64,000 nucleotides of DNA from Alviniconcha marisindica (lineage: Eukaryota; Mollusca; Gastropoda; Provannidae). How positions within the stretch are numbered: the stretch's first letter is position 1; the number at the start of each line of letters is the position of its first letter. The notes under the pieces were generated by a model, which was not told the DNA's origin, made no database searches, and worked only from the letters and a program-made list of their open reading frames with translations. The stretch lies in the NCBI GenBank assembly GCA_018857735.1, contig JABMCL010000598.1:35001-99000 (forward strand), in the 5' to 3' direction. Shown here in pieces: positions 26,889-39,755 of this stretch. The position numbers were made by a program, and so were the translations under genes.

Positions 26889-27640
26889 TCCTGTCATAGC
26901 TGTTGGTGTTGCGGGCGGGTGGTTATCTTTCTGTCGTAGCTCTTGGTTTTGCGGACGGGTGGTTATCTTTCTGTCGTAGCTCTTGGTTTTGCGGACGGGT
27001 GGTTATCTTTCTGTCGTAGCTCTTGGTTTTGCGGGTGGGTGGTTACCTTTCTGTCGTAGCTGTTGGTTTTGCGGACGGGTGGTTACCTTTCTTTCATAGC
27101 AATTGGTGTTGCGGACGGGTGGTTACCTTTCTGTCATAGCAATTGGTGTTGCGGACGGGTGGTTACCTTTCTGCATAGCTGTTGGTGTTGCGGGCGGGTG
27201 GTTATCTTTCTGTCGTAGCTGTTGGTGTTGCGGGCGGGTGGTTACCTTTCTGTCATAGCTGTTGGTGTTGCGGGCGGGTGGTTATCTTTCTGTCGTAGCT
27301 GTTGGTGTTGCGGGCGGGTGGTTACCTTTCTGTCATAGCTGTTGGTGTTGCGGGCGGGTGGTTACCTTTCTGTCATAGCTGTTGGTGTTGCGGGCGGGTG
27401 GTTACCTTTCTGCCATAGCTGTTGGTGATGCGGACGGGTGGTTACCTTTCTGTCATAGAAATCGTGTTGCGGACGGGTGGTTACCTTTCTGTCATGGCTG
27501 TTGGTGTTGCGGACGGGTGGTTACCTTTCTGTCGTAGCTGTTGGTGTTGCGGACGGGTGGTTACCTTTCTGTCGTAGCTGTTGGTGTTGCGGACGGGTGG
27601 TTACCTTTCTGTCGTAGCTGTTGGTGTTGCGGACGGGCGG
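26889..27640. repeat. Minisatellite, 40-bp unit, about 19 copies
   Basis: Unit contains gttggtgttgcgggcgggtg plus gttacctttctgtcatagct. Variants cggacggg and cgggcggg form blocks. Confidence 0.96.
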
Positions 27641-27734
27641 TGGCTGCTGAGGTGACAGACAGACGGGTTCTGTCGTTGACAGGGCTGTGCGAAGGGGTCT
27701 GCTGATACTGCAAAACAACCGTTGCTTTACTTGG

Positions 27735-28060
27735 CTGACGGAGTGCGTGGTTATCCGTGTTTTAAGCCTAGTGTATCATCTAAACTAACACTTGGTTATC
27801 CGTGTTTTAAGCCTAGTGTATCATCTAAACTAACACTTGGTTATCCGTGTTTTAAGCCTAGTGTATCATCTAAACTAACACTTGGTTATCCGTGTTTTAA
27901 GCCGTGTATCATCTAAACTAACACTTGGTTGTCCGTGTTTTAAGCCTAGTGTATCATCTAAACTAACACTTGGTTATCTGTGTTTTAAGCTTAGTATATC
28001 ATCTAAACTAACACTTGGTTATACGTGTTTTAAGCCTAGTGTATGATCTAAACGAACGGC
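27735..28060. repeat. Minisatellite, 45-bp unit, about 7 copies
   Basis: Unit contains tggttatccgtgttttaagc plus ctagtgtatcatctaaactaacact. Confidence 0.96.
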
Positions 28061-28131
28061 TTCCCGTGTTTATCTGCACTTTGCCTTTTTTTATTTTGTT
28101 TGTTTGCTTCTTTCTTTCTTTCTTTCTTTCT

Positions 28132-28137
<6 letters not shown>

Positions 28138-28194
<57 letters not shown>

Positions 28195-28320
28195 GGGTGG
28201 TTGTTGTTGTTTGTTGTTGTTGGTGATTGGTTTGGTTGGTTAGTTGGGTGGTTGGTTGTTTTTAGTTTGTTTTTTAAAAGATTGGTGTTGTTTGTTGGTT
28301 GGTTTTTGTTTTTGAAGTTT
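28138..28320. repeat. (TG)n and GTT/GGTT-rich tract
   Basis: A pure TG run (28138-28190) passes into a G/T-only stretch. Confidence 0.9.
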
Positions 28321-28494
28321 AAGGGGCCCTGTGGGCCATACCATTTCTATGATCTGCACGGTGTTTGGAGACTCCAGTGTGTACTGCAGTCCAAGCGCTC
28401 TTTTCGCGCGGCGTGTGGCGAAGTCTGCTTTCCCATTTTTCCGGTCTCGGTTCCTTTCGCTCCTTGTCTCGGTCAGCCAGCTGGTGGCACGCCC

Positions 28495-28955
28495 CGTCTG
28501 ACCCACACCACGTGAGTCCCCGTCTGACCCACACCACGTGAGTCCCTGTCTGACCCACACCACGTCAGTCCACGTCTGACCCACACCGTACAGTCCCCGT
28601 CTGACCCACACCACGTCAGTCCCCGTCTGACCCACACCGTCAGTCCCCGTCTGACCCACACCACGTCAGTCCCCGTCTGACCCACACCACGTCAGTCCCC
28701 GTCTGACCCACACCACGTCAGTCCACGTCTGACCCACACCGTCAGTCCCCGTCTGACCCACACCACGTCAGTCCCGTCTGACCCACACCACGTCAGTCCG
28801 CGTCTGACCCACACCGTACAGTCCCCGTCTGACCCACACCACGTCAGTCCACGTCTGACCCACACCACGTCAGTCCGCGCTGACCCACACCGTACAGTCC
28901 CCGTCTGACCCACGCCACGTCAGTCCCCGTCTGACCCACTCCACGTCAGTCCACC
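28495..28955. repeat. Minisatellite, about 26-bp unit, about 18 copies
   Basis: Unit contains ccgtctgacccacaccacgt plus cagtcc, with shorter ccgtacagtc variants. Confidence 0.94.
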
Positions 28956-29028
28956 ACTGACGATCGATGAGACAAAGACTCAAGCATGCCTACTTACTCC
29001 CAAACGACGGAACAATGTTAAAGTCGAT

Positions 29029-29290
<262 letters not shown>

Positions 29291-29299
29291 CGTCCATCA

Positions 29300-29610
29300 G
29301 TCAAGTGAAAAACTGCTCTGAATGAATGTTTTGACAAATTAAACCATTAATTGAACGAAAAAACTGCGATGAGTGTATTCTTGTTGACAAAGTAAACCAT
29401 TTAAGTGGGGAACTGCTTAACAAACTAGACCATTTCTCGAAAGAAGAACTGCTGTGAGTATATATTCTTAACGAATTAGACCATTTATTGAATGAAGAGC
29501 TGCTGTGAGAGTATCTTTTAGTAAAATAGACCATTAATTCAGTGAAGGTCTGCTGCTACCGTATCCTTTGACATAGTAGACCATTAACGGAGCAAAGAAC
29601 TGCTGTGAGT
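29300..29610. repeat. Degenerate repeat, about 45-60-bp unit
   Basis: Diverged copies of gaatgaagagctgctgtgag, tattctt and attagaccattaattg, 5-6 copies. Confidence 0.8.
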
Positions 29611-29639
29611 TTTTTTTAAAATTCCATCCCGATGAGCAG

Positions 29640-31795
29640 TGGCCGTGCCCCGTTCTCTGTACACGATAACACACAGAACAGCCCCGTTCTCTGTGCACGA
29701 TAACACACAGAACAGCCCCGTTCTCTGTACACGATAACACACAGAACAGCCCCGTTCTCTGTACACGATAACACACAGAACAGCCCCGTTCTCTGTACAC
29801 GATAACACACAGAACAGCCCCGTTCTCTGTACACGATAACACACAGAACAGCCCCGTTCTCTGTACACGATAACACACAAAAACAGCCCCGTTCTCTGTG
29901 CACGATAACACACAGAACAGCCCCGTTCTCTGTGCACGATAACACACCGAACAGCCCCGTTCTCTGTCACGATAACACACAGAACAGCCCCGTTCTCTGT
30001 ACACGATAACACACAGAACAGCCCCGTTCTCTGTACACGATAACACACAGAACAGCCCCGTTCTCTGTACACGATAACACACAAAACAGCCCCGTTCTCT
30101 GTACACGATAACACACAGAACAGCCCCGTTCTCTGTACACGATAACACACAAAACAGCCCCGTTCTCTGTACACGATAACACACAGAACAGCCCCGTTCT
30201 CTGTACACGATAACACACAAACAGCCCCTTCTCTGTACACGATAAACACAGAACAGCCCCCTTCTCTGTACACGATAACACAAAACAGCCCCCTTCTCTG
30301 TACACGATAACACACAAACAGCCCCTTCTCTGTACACGATAACACACAGAACAGCCCCTTCTCTGTACACGATAACACACAAAACAGCCCCTTCTCTGTA
30401 CACGATAACACACAGAACAGCCCCGTTCTCTGTACACGATAACACACAAAACAGCCCTTTCTCTGTACACGATAACACACAAAACAGCCGTTTCTCTGTA
30501 CACGATAACACACAAAACAGCCCCGTTCTCTGTACACGATAACACACAAAACAGCCCCGTTCTCTGTACACGATAACACACAAAAACAGCCCTTCTCTGT
30601 ACACGATAACACACAAAAACAGCCGCTTTCTCTGTACACGATAACACAAAAAACAGCCGCTTTCTCTGTACACGATAACACACAAAAACAGCCCCGTTCT
30701 CTGTACACGATAACACACAAAACAGCCCCGTTCTCTGTACACGATAACACACAAAACAGCCCCGTTCTCTGTACACGATAACACACAAAACAGCCCCTTC
30801 TCTGTACACGATAACACACAAAACAGCCCCGTTCTCTGTACACGATAACACACAAAACACAGCCCCTTCTCTGTACACGATAACACACAAAACAGCCCCG
30901 TTCTCTGTACACGATAACACACAAAACAGCCGCTTTCTCTGTACACGATAACACACAAAACAGCCGCTTTCTCTGTACACGATAACACACAAAACAGCCG
31001 CTTTCTCTGTACACGATAACACACAAAACAGCCGCTTTCTCTGTACACGATAACACACAAAACAGCCGCTTTCTCTGTACACGATAACACACAAAACAGC
31101 CGCTTTCTCTGTACACGATAACACACAAAAACAGCCGCTTTCTCTGTACACGATAACACACAAAACAGCCGCTTTCTCTGTACACGATAACACACAAAAA
31201 CAGCCGCTTTCTCTGTACACGATAACACACAAAACAGCCGTGTTCTCTGTACACGATAACACACAAAACAGCCCCGTTCTCTGTACACGATAACACACAA
31301 AACACAGCCGCTTTCTCTGTACACGATAACACACAAAACAGCCCCGTTCTCTGTACACGATAACACAAAACACAGCCCCGTTCTCTGTACACGATAACAC
31401 AAAACACAGCCCCGTTCTCTATACACGATAACACGCAAAACACAACCCCGTTCTCTGCACACGATAACACACAAAACAGCCGTGTTCTCTGCACACAATA
31501 ACACACAAAACACAGCCCTGTTATCTGTACACGATAACACACAAAACACAACCCCGTTCTCTGCACACGATAACACACAAAACACAACCCCGTTCTCTGC
31601 ACACAATAACACACAAAACACAGCCGTGTTCTCTGCACACGATAACACACAAAACAGCCGTGTTCTCTGCACACGATAACACACAAAACAGCCGTGTTCT
31701 CTGCACACGATAACACACAAAACAGCCGTGTTCTCTGCACACGATAACACACAAAACAGCCCCGTTCTGTGTACACGATAACACACAAAACACAA
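29640..31795. repeat. Minisatellite, about 34-bp unit, over 60 copies
   Basis: Unit contains gttctctgtacacgataaca plus cacagaacagcccc, with lengths of 31-36 bp. It changes gradually from left (cacagaacagcccc) to right (cacaaaacagccgc, ctctgcacac). The minus strand has almost no stops, producing open frames of over 700 codons that are repeat by-products. Confidence 0.97.
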
Positions 31796-31991
31796 CCTCA
31801 CACTGACCTTAGTGTTAGCTGCTCTGTCTCCAACAAGCTCATCACACAAATAGTGCTCACCTGCACAGAATCGGTAAAACCAACAACAGCAAACAGATCA
31901 ACTGCTCGCACAGTAGGTTATAAAGTACGTTTGACACTTTGCGTCAGAAATACAGCTGTAACCATGGGAACAAAGGTCAGTAGCCTGTGTT

Positions 31992-31994
<3 letters not shown>

Positions 31995-32074
<80 letters not shown>

Positions 32075-32234
32075 CTCGCTCGCTCTCTGCTTTTAATAAT
32101 AATAATAATGTACATATACCATGCGTTCATCAACGCCCTGAGCGCTCACATGATACATATTAACCTAAGTACAATATTTTATACACACGTAGAGCACAGT
32201 CCTACCAAAACAGTTTACATCAGGCATTATATGG

Positions 32235-32302
<68 letters not shown>

Positions 32303-32429
32303 TTTTGTGGAATCGACTCTCCATGCAGACCGTACCCAAATTTGCCTGCAAAAGGAGTAAGGGAAAACGGTTTGGTGCAACGTCCATCGGGCCTCACTGG
32401 GACGATGGAGAAGGAGCGCGCTCTTTGTA

Positions 32430-32491
<62 letters not shown>

Positions 32492-32718
32492 TGTGTGTGT
32501 GCGTGCGTGTGTGTGTGCGTGCGTGTGCGCGTGTGCGTGCGCGCGTGCGTGCGTGTGTGCGTGTGTGCGTGCGTGCGTGCGTGTGTGTGTGCGTGCTTGC
32601 TTGCGTGCGTACGCGTGCGTGCGTGCGTGCGTGCTGCGTGCGTGCGTGTACGTGTGCGTGTGTGTGTGGTGTGTGAGTGCGTGCGTGCGTGCATGCGTTC
32701 GTGCGTGTGTGAGTGAAT

Positions 32719-32785
<67 letters not shown>
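31995..32785. repeat. Series of (CT)n, (CA)n and (TG/CG)n microsatellites
   Basis: CT at 31995-32073, CA at 32235-32299, and alternating TG/CG (purine-pyrimidine) at 32430-32785, with Z-DNA potential in the tgcgtgcg part. Confidence 0.93.
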
Positions 32786-32789
<4 letters not shown>

Positions 32790-33289
32790 CAGGAAGCTGT
32801 CTGACCTGTCCCCGAGAGGCCCTGTTTGTGTGATGGGCTGTCGCTACGGCGCCGGTCTCAGAGGGCGGGGGATGGGGGGGGTCTATGGGAGGGATTTTGT
32901 AAGCCGGCGTTCTGCTTATGGAAATGTGATTGGCCGTTTTAGCCTTTTCCTCCCGTTTTCCCCCCAGAACCGCAGCAAGGGAGTTAGTGGCCTAAAGGCT
33001 GGATCAGCCTGCTGCACCGTGTAGCGGAGAGATAATTCAGCCGGAGGCAGTATCGGAGTAGGCGTCCTGGTCATGGTGCTAATGCATAAGTCGTACACAG
33101 CACGTAGTTGGGGGTTTTGTTAGTTTTTTCGTTTTACTTTGTTTGTTGTTGCTGTTGTTGTTGTTGTTTGAGGGGGAGGGGGATCTTCTTCTTCTTCTTC
33201 TTCTTTATAGTTTGTTTCTTGTTTGTGTGTAGCTGTTTCTTGTTTGTGTGTAGCTGTTTCTTGTTTGTGTGTAGCCAGGACACACTACA
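32786..33289. other. Spacer, no gene recognised
   Basis: Holds a short G-rich patch, TTG and TTC triplet runs and three copies of tgtttcttgtttgtgtgtag (33214-33275). No exon was found. Confidence 0.5.
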
Positions 33290-33770
33290 CACCAGTAACA
33301 GCACAGTACACACCACTGTCACAGAATAGACCGCTACATACCGTGCTACTGTCACAATACAGACCACTGTCACAGTACAGTACAGACCACTGTCACAGTA
33401 CAGACCACTGTCACAGTACAGTACAGACCACTGTCACAGTACAGTACAGACCACTGTCACAGTACAGTACAGACCACTGTCACAGTACAGACCACTGTCA
33501 CAGTACAGTACAGACCACTGTCACAGTACAGACCACTGTCACAGTACAGTACAGACCACTGTTACAGTACAGTACAGACCACTGTCACAGTACAGTACAG
33601 ACCACTGTCACAGTACAGACCACTGTCACAGTACAGTACAGACCACTGTCAGTACAGTACAGACCACTGTTACAGTACATACAGACCACTGTCACAGTAC
33701 AGTACAGACCACTGTCACAGTACAGTACAGACCACTGTCACAGTACATACAGACCACTGTCACAGTACAT
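33290..33770. repeat. Minisatellite, 18/28-bp units
   Basis: Units of cagtacagaccactgtca with an optional extra cagta insert. About 22 units. Confidence 0.94.
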
Positions 33771-33947
33771 GCAGTCTTTGATTAGGTCTTGGCCTTGGAG
33801 TGGATGCGAAGTTTGGAAGCAGAAATGAAGAAGTGTTGGACAGGACAGTCCATTTCACTTCTGCCCACAACATGGCGCGTCCGTCGATGCAACTTCAATA
33901 GAGTGACGGATGCTGAGCACGATACGTCACCTAACATTTCCGCCTGT

Positions 33948-33949
<2 letters not shown>

Positions 33950-34018
<69 letters not shown>
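33950..34018. repeat. (CA)n microsatellite
   Basis: Pure CA run. Confidence 0.97.
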
Positions 34019-34019
<1 letters not shown>

Positions 34020-34189
34020 CGTCGCTGTCGCCGGCAAACGACAGGCCTGGCAGCAACATCCTGCTCACACAACGGATGGATTTGTCGGTTGGTGGATTTG
34101 TCGGTTGGTGGATTCCGTGTGTACTCGGACCGCTGCAGCAGTTGCGTTGCCTGCACCAAAGGCCACTAACGGTACAGAGGCGGACCACA

Positions 34190-34440
34190 CCGCTGAGGTC
34201 AAGGTTCTGACTATCGCAGAGCTGGGAGAAGCCCACAGGTGCTGCAACCTGACACAGTCTCGTGCCGTGTTGCTATGCCTGTGTCACGGGCTGTTTCGTC
34301 TTCTCCAGGCGGGGCATGTACTTGGCTTTGTGCCTGCAGTTAGCGTTTGGAGCTCCTCAACACTTCACTTCTTCCGAGACTTACGCCACTTGCCTCGGGT
34401 TGCATTGCCCTGTCCGTCGCGACGCATTGTAGATCCAGTG
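34190..34440. repeat. Dispersed repeat of unknown family, copy 2
   Basis: Diverged relative of 11240-11340 in the same orientation, with the shared blocks tccaggcg, cctgcag, aacacttca, ttccgagac and gccacttg. No coding assignment is possible. Confidence 0.45.
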
Positions 34441-35236
34441 ATAGATTCTGTGTTGTGTGTTAATGTGGCCGCTCTGGCAAAAAAAAAAAAAAATTCTTCA
34501 AACCGTTTCATTGACTGATTTAACCTGGACTGGCCGGTTAGATATAAAAAAACATAGACACAAACAAGTTTAGACTGATGGCTGCTGCTGGTTTCTGCAT
34601 GTCACATACCCTTCGGCAGTTTGCTTAAGAGTAAGGCTGAATGTTTCTACCACGAGATAGAAACGTCTTTGTCAGTGACATCATTGGAGCATCAGTGTTG
34701 CCTGCATGGAACGTCTTTGTCAGTGACATCATTGGAACATCAGTGTTGCCTGCATGGACAGTTCGGCTCACTTTCCCAGAAGACGCACAAGAAAGCCAAA
34801 GTTTCAACGTTTTGGATAATACATTAATCTAAACAAACAAGTAATTCTCACACTATCCACTCATTCCTGCTTTTTCGTCACTCGTTTTCTGTCCTAGCCC
34901 CATTTGCTTTCGAACAACATGGAAACAAACTGAGTGATTTGCATGCCGTGTCGCACACTCACTTCTACCCACCACAATTGGACCTGACAAAAACAGAGCC
35001 AGGGAGACTAGGAACAGAATATGAATGACTTCAGTTAGTGACACCAGGCTGCCTCTTGTGCTTGGCTCTGGATGGTGGCAGCTAGGATCACAGGATGGAT
35101 TGGGAAGGTGGGGTGGTGGAGGTTGAAAGATGAGGCTTTCTGTGAAGGGATGTTTCGCAATCAATACAGCGAATGATCTGAATGTCAGAGTTTTTACCCC
35201 TATCGCATGCAGCAAAGGCGCGATTGTTCCGCGATG
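34441..35236. repeat. Spacer with a 48-bp direct duplication
   Basis: aacgtctttgtcagtgacat followed by cattggaacatcagtgttgcctgcatgg occurs twice, at 34662-34709 and 34710-34757. The rest is unique sequence with no gene recognised. Confidence 0.8.
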
Positions 35237-35415
35237 CATCTCTCTCTGTCTCTCTCTGTCTCTCTCTCTGTCTCTTTCTCTGTCTCTCTCTGTGTCTCTC
35301 TCTGTGTCTCTCTCTGTCTCTCTGTCTGTCTCTGTCTGTCTCTCTCTGTCTCTCTCTCTGTCTCTCTCTGTCTCTCTCTGTCTCTGTCTCTCTCTCTCTC
35401 TCGCTCTCTCTCTTC

Positions 35416-35455
<40 letters not shown>

Positions 35456-35604
35456 CCCTCCTCTCTCTCTCTCTCTGTCGTCTGTCTCTCTCGTCCTCTG
35501 TCTCTCTCTGCTCTCTCTCTCTCTCTCTTCTGTCTGTCTGCTTCTCTGTCTTCTTCTCTGTCTTCTCTCTCCTCTCTCTGTCTCTCTCTTCCTGTCTGTC
35601 TTCT

Positions 35605-35638
<34 letters not shown>
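35237..35638. repeat. CT-rich tract (ctgt/ct mixed)
   Basis: About 400 bases of C/T-rich sequence with interspersed TGTCTC motifs. Confidence 0.93.
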
Positions 35639-35648
35639 GTGCTTACGA

Positions 35649-35960
35649 TTGGTATGTGTGTGTACATGTATGTCTGTCAGTGTCTGTGTGTGTACATGTA
35701 TGTCTGTTAGTGTCTGTGTGTGTACATGTATGTCTGTCAGTGTCTGTGTGTGTACATGTATGTCTGTCAGTGTCTGTGTGTGTACATGTATGTCTGTCAG
35801 TGTCTGTGTGTGTACATGTATGTCTGTCAGTGTCTGTGTGTGTACATGTATGTCTGTAGTGTCTGTGTGTGTACATGTATGTCTGTCAGTGTCTGTGTGT
35901 GTACATGTATGTCTGTCAGTGTCTGTGTGTGTACATGTATGTCTGTCAGTGTCTGTGTGC
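35649..35960. repeat. Minisatellite, 30-bp unit, about 10 copies
   Basis: Unit contains tgtctgtcagtgtctgtgtg plus tgtacatgta. One copy lacks one base, shifting the reading frame. Confidence 0.96.
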
Positions 35961-35997
35961 ACTACCGCTACTTTCCTCCTCCCTGTGAAGGGACAGA

Positions 35998-36108
35998 GTG
36001 GGGGAGGGTGATGGGGGGGGGTGATGGGGGGGGGTGATGGGGGGGAGGGGTGATGGGGGGGAGGGGTGATGGGGGGGGGGTTGATTGGGGGGGGGGTTAA
36101 TGGGGGGC
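35998..36108. repeat. G-rich repeat (gatgggggggg)
   Basis: Seven or more runs of six to ten G spaced by tgat or gag. Strong G-quadruplex potential on the plus strand. Confidence 0.85.
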
Positions 36109-36460
36109 TATGTAGACTAGGAGTGACAGCATGCATCCTCCGAGCCAGAGGTCAGGGCTTGCAGGGAGTGTTTCACTGGCAAAGCGCATGGCACTCCGTC
36201 ATCCTCAAAACATAAAATCCTGTATTTCCCTTCCTTGTTTCCGACGTAAAAAATGATCTGCACAAATACGTGTCTGAGAATAACCTCTCGTCAAATTTTG
36301 GACGGATTTGTTTGATCACATGTTTGCCCCCCAAAATGATTGTTGTACACATGTATGGCAATGAAAGAAATTTATTTCTGATGTTTCTGCACATTTGTAG
36401 GAACTTTGTGAAACTGCATTAATCAGCTGCTTATTTGTACTTATAACAGTGTGATCATGG
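36109..36460. other. Spacer, no gene recognised
   Basis: Unique sequence with no supportable feature. Confidence 0.5.
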
Positions 36461-36519
36461 CACGGAGCGGGCACTGTAAGCTGTGTGATCATGGCACGGA
36501 GCTGGCACTGTATAGTATA

Positions 36520-36790
36520 AGCTGTGTGATGATGTCGCTGTAAGCTGTGTGATGATGACTCTGTAAGCTGTGTGATGATGACGCTGTAAGCTGTGTGATG
36601 ATGGCGCTGTAAGCTGTGTGATGACGACGCTGTAAGCTGTGTGATGATGGCGCTGTAAGCTGTGTGATGACGACGCTGTAAGCTGTGTGATGATGGCGCT
36701 GTAAGCTGTGTGATGACGACGCTGTAAGCTGTGTGATGACGACGCTGTAAGCTGTGTGATGATGGCGCTGTAAGCTGTGTGATGATGGCG
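36520..36790. repeat. Minisatellite, 23-bp unit, about 11 copies
   Basis: Unit contains gctgtaagctgtgtgatgat plus ggc, alternating with a gacgac variant. Confidence 0.95.
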
Positions 36791-37079
36791 GCAGCAGGAC
36801 ACGCCGCTGGGCACAGATGGATGGACCGCGGGGTCTGTGGATGGACCGGACCGGACCGGACGGGCCGGCCACTGGACAACGGCCCGCAGCACGTACCAGC
36901 CGATACCATACCCCCTCCCCCCTTCCGCCCCCTGCCCCTCGCCTCCCCCCCCCCCCCCCCCCACCCCCCCTCCCCCATTGAGGAATGGCCGCACGCGAGA
37001 TAGCGCGCGTGGCTCCTGACGGAATGGCTCAGCAAGAAGGATGGCTGTGGGCGAGGGGCGGCTGATGGTTTGCGTGTTG

Positions 37080-37470
37080 ACACCACTCCCGTCACTGACA
37101 TCACTGTCACTGACACCACTGTCACTGAAACCTCTGTCACTAACACCATTGTCACTGTCACTGACACCTCTGTCCCTGACACCACTGTCACTGACACCTC
37201 TGTCACTGACACCATTGTCACTGTCACTGACACCTCTGTCCCTGACACCACTGTCACTGTCACTGACACGTCTGTCACTGACACCATTGTCACTGTCACT
37301 GACACCTCTGTCACTGACACCACTGTCACTGTCACTGACACATCTGTCACTGACACCATTGTCACTGTCACTGACACCTCTGTCCCTGACACCACTGTCA
37401 CTGACACCTCTGTCACTGACACCACTGTTACTGTCACTGACACCTCTGTCCCTGACACCACTGTCACTGA
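37080..37470. repeat. Minisatellite of 6-bp-derived units
   Basis: Built from gtcactgacacc and related 12- and 18-bp pieces in a higher-order pattern. The period is a multiple of three, so both strands have open frames (SVTDTTV-like). Confidence 0.93.
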
Positions 37471-37699
37471 GCTAGAACTGAGAGAAAGGCCCAGGTACTG
37501 GCCGCGTGCCCGTCTTGCCAGCCGTACCGTTTGTCAGCCGGGGTCAGTGTTGGCCGGCAAGGCTCCAGCCCCACACGACGGTTCAGTCAAACTCCTCCCT
37601 TTGCCTTGCAGTGCCTGTCGCTCCGACTCAACCAGCTCCGACTCAACCAGCTCCGACTCAACCAGCTCCGATGGCCTGGACTCAACTCTTCCTCCAGCA

Positions 37700-38535
37700 C
37701 GCGTCTTTCTAACGACCGCTGCCGTGATTTATCACTTGTGTCGTTACCCACGACCGCTGTGGTTGTTTATCACTTGAGTCTTTCTAACGACCGCTGTGGT
37801 TGTTTATCACTTGTGTCTTTCTAACGACCGCTGTGGTTATTTATCACTTGTGTCGTTACCCACGACCGCTGTGGTTGTTTATCACTTGAGTCTTTCTAAC
37901 GACCGCTGTGGTTGTTTATCACTTGTGTCTTTCTAACGACCGCTGTGGTTGTTTATCACTTGTGTCTTTCTAACGACCGCTGTGGTTGTTTATCACGTGT
38001 GTCTTTACCCACGACCGCTGTGGTTATTTATCACTTGTGTCTTTCTAACGACCGCTGTGGTTATTTATCACTTGTGTCTTTCTAACAACCGCTGTGGTTA
38101 TTTATCACTTGTGTCTTTCTAACGACCGCTGTGGTTATTTATCACTTTTGTCTTTCTAACGACCGCTGTGGTTATTTATCACTTGTGTCTTTATTGAAGA
38201 TGAATCCAGGTATTTATTACTCATGTCTTTATCTACCAGGTATTCATAACCCATGTGTTTACTGAAGACGAATCCAGGTATTTATAACTCATGTGTTTAT
38301 TGAAGACGAATCCAGGTATTCACAACTCATGTGTTTACCGAAGATGAATCAAGGTATTCATAACTCATGTGTTTACTGAAGACGAATCCAGGTATTTATA
38401 ACTCATGTGTTTACTGAAGACGAATCCAGGTATTCATAACTCATGTGTTTACTGAAGACGAATCCAGGTATTCATAACTCATGTGTTTACTGAATCGAGG
38501 TGTTTGTAACTCACGTGTTTACTGAAGACGAGTGG
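37700..38535. repeat. Two adjoining minisatellites, 37-bp and 38-bp units
   Basis: 37700-38195 has about 13 copies around cgaccgctgtggttgtttat plus cacttgtgtctttctaa. 38195-38535 has about 8 copies around ctgaagacgaatccaggtat plus tcataactcatgtgttta. The junction unit, cacttgtgtctttattgaag, is a hybrid of both, so the second may have grown out of the first. Confidence 0.94.
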
Positions 38536-38702
38536 AGGTCTGTACCAATAGTGTCCTTATTCCAAGGCCACGCGGACGAGTTGTTGATAAGTCGTGTCTT
38601 TCTTTATCTACGACCGCTGCTCTTATTTATGGCTTTCTCTTCTCTGGGCCTTGTCAGCTGCCGTTCGTTTTCAACAGATAACTGTGTACACCAGTAGTCG
38701 CT

Positions 38703-38703
<1 letters not shown>

Positions 38704-38771
<68 letters not shown>

Positions 38772-38790
38772 GTGTGTGTGTGTGAGTGTG

Positions 38791-38841
<51 letters not shown>

Positions 38842-38862
38842 GGTGGTGTGTGTGTGTGTGGT

Positions 38863-38941
<79 letters not shown>
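38704..38941. repeat. (TG)n microsatellite with interruptions
   Basis: About 240 bases of TG with a few TGG, GAG and TCG breaks. Confidence 0.96.
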
Positions 38942-38944
<3 letters not shown>

Positions 38945-39648
38945 AGCTGATCCAGCAGTAACGCCCGTTGGTGTTACACTGTAAGTATACAAACCAACGT
39001 ACACGGCGTCAGCTGCCAGCGTGGAGGTGGAGGCGCAGGCAGAGGTGGAGGTGGAGGTGGAGGTGGAGGCGGAGGCAGAGAGGGGGGGGTGGAGGGGGGT
39101 GTCGATCGGAGGGACCGCTGGCCTGTGAGGGGCGGGCACCGAGAGGGCATGGCGCGATAAACAGGCAGGTGCGGGGTGGCGGCCAATATACACCGCCCTG
39201 TCTGCTGATGTCAACGCTGTCTGCAACACCTGCTGCAGCCCGTCTTCTGCCAGAACACCCCGCCCCCTCCCAACCCCCAACACCACCCTCCCAACCCCCC
39301 AACACCACCCTCCCGGCCAACCCAACGTCAAGAGGAGAGATAGCCTCTCTTTGTCTCAGTCTTAGCTTTGTTCGTTCGTAATATACCTGTTGTACGTGCA
39401 CACCACTGTGGTATATCCAGCCGTACGGATACACGGCTGCCTCCTACCGGAAAAGCCTTTCAGTTTGAGTGAGACAGAAAACCCGGCCACGTGTCTGCGG
39501 GGCCTTTGGAAGAAGAGAGACAGGGAATTGTAAGCATGCAACCCGGTGAACCAAATCACGTCTTTACACCAAAATGTCGTAGAGACAGACAGGCAGACAG
39601 AGGGAGAGAGAGAGGGGGGGGGAGTAAGGGAGAGAGAGAGAGAGAGAG
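38942..39648. repeat. Spacer with GGAGGT and C-rich repeats
   Basis: 39020-39090 is a ggaggt-type 6-bp repeat and 39255-39320 is accaccctcccaa-rich. The rest is unique, with no exon recognised. Confidence 0.6.
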
Positions 39649-39697
39649 AGACACACACACACACACACACACACGCACCACGCAGCACCACACGCAC

Positions 39698-39743
<46 letters not shown>

Positions 39744-39755
39744 CACACATTCACA
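39649..39755. repeat. (CA)n microsatellite
   Basis: CA run with cgcac interruptions, preceded by GA repeats. Confidence 0.95.

Noticed and set aside
29534..31849. Very long minus-strand open frames (over 700 codons, Cys/Val-rich, CVLSCTENGAV-like)
   Set aside because: They lie entirely on the 34-bp minisatellite. The same peptide appears in all three frames because 34 is not a multiple of three and the unit has no stop on that strand.
31769..32720. Frame of 315 codons with CVCVCV stretches
   Set aside because: Joined microsatellites (CT, CA, TG); no homologous domain.
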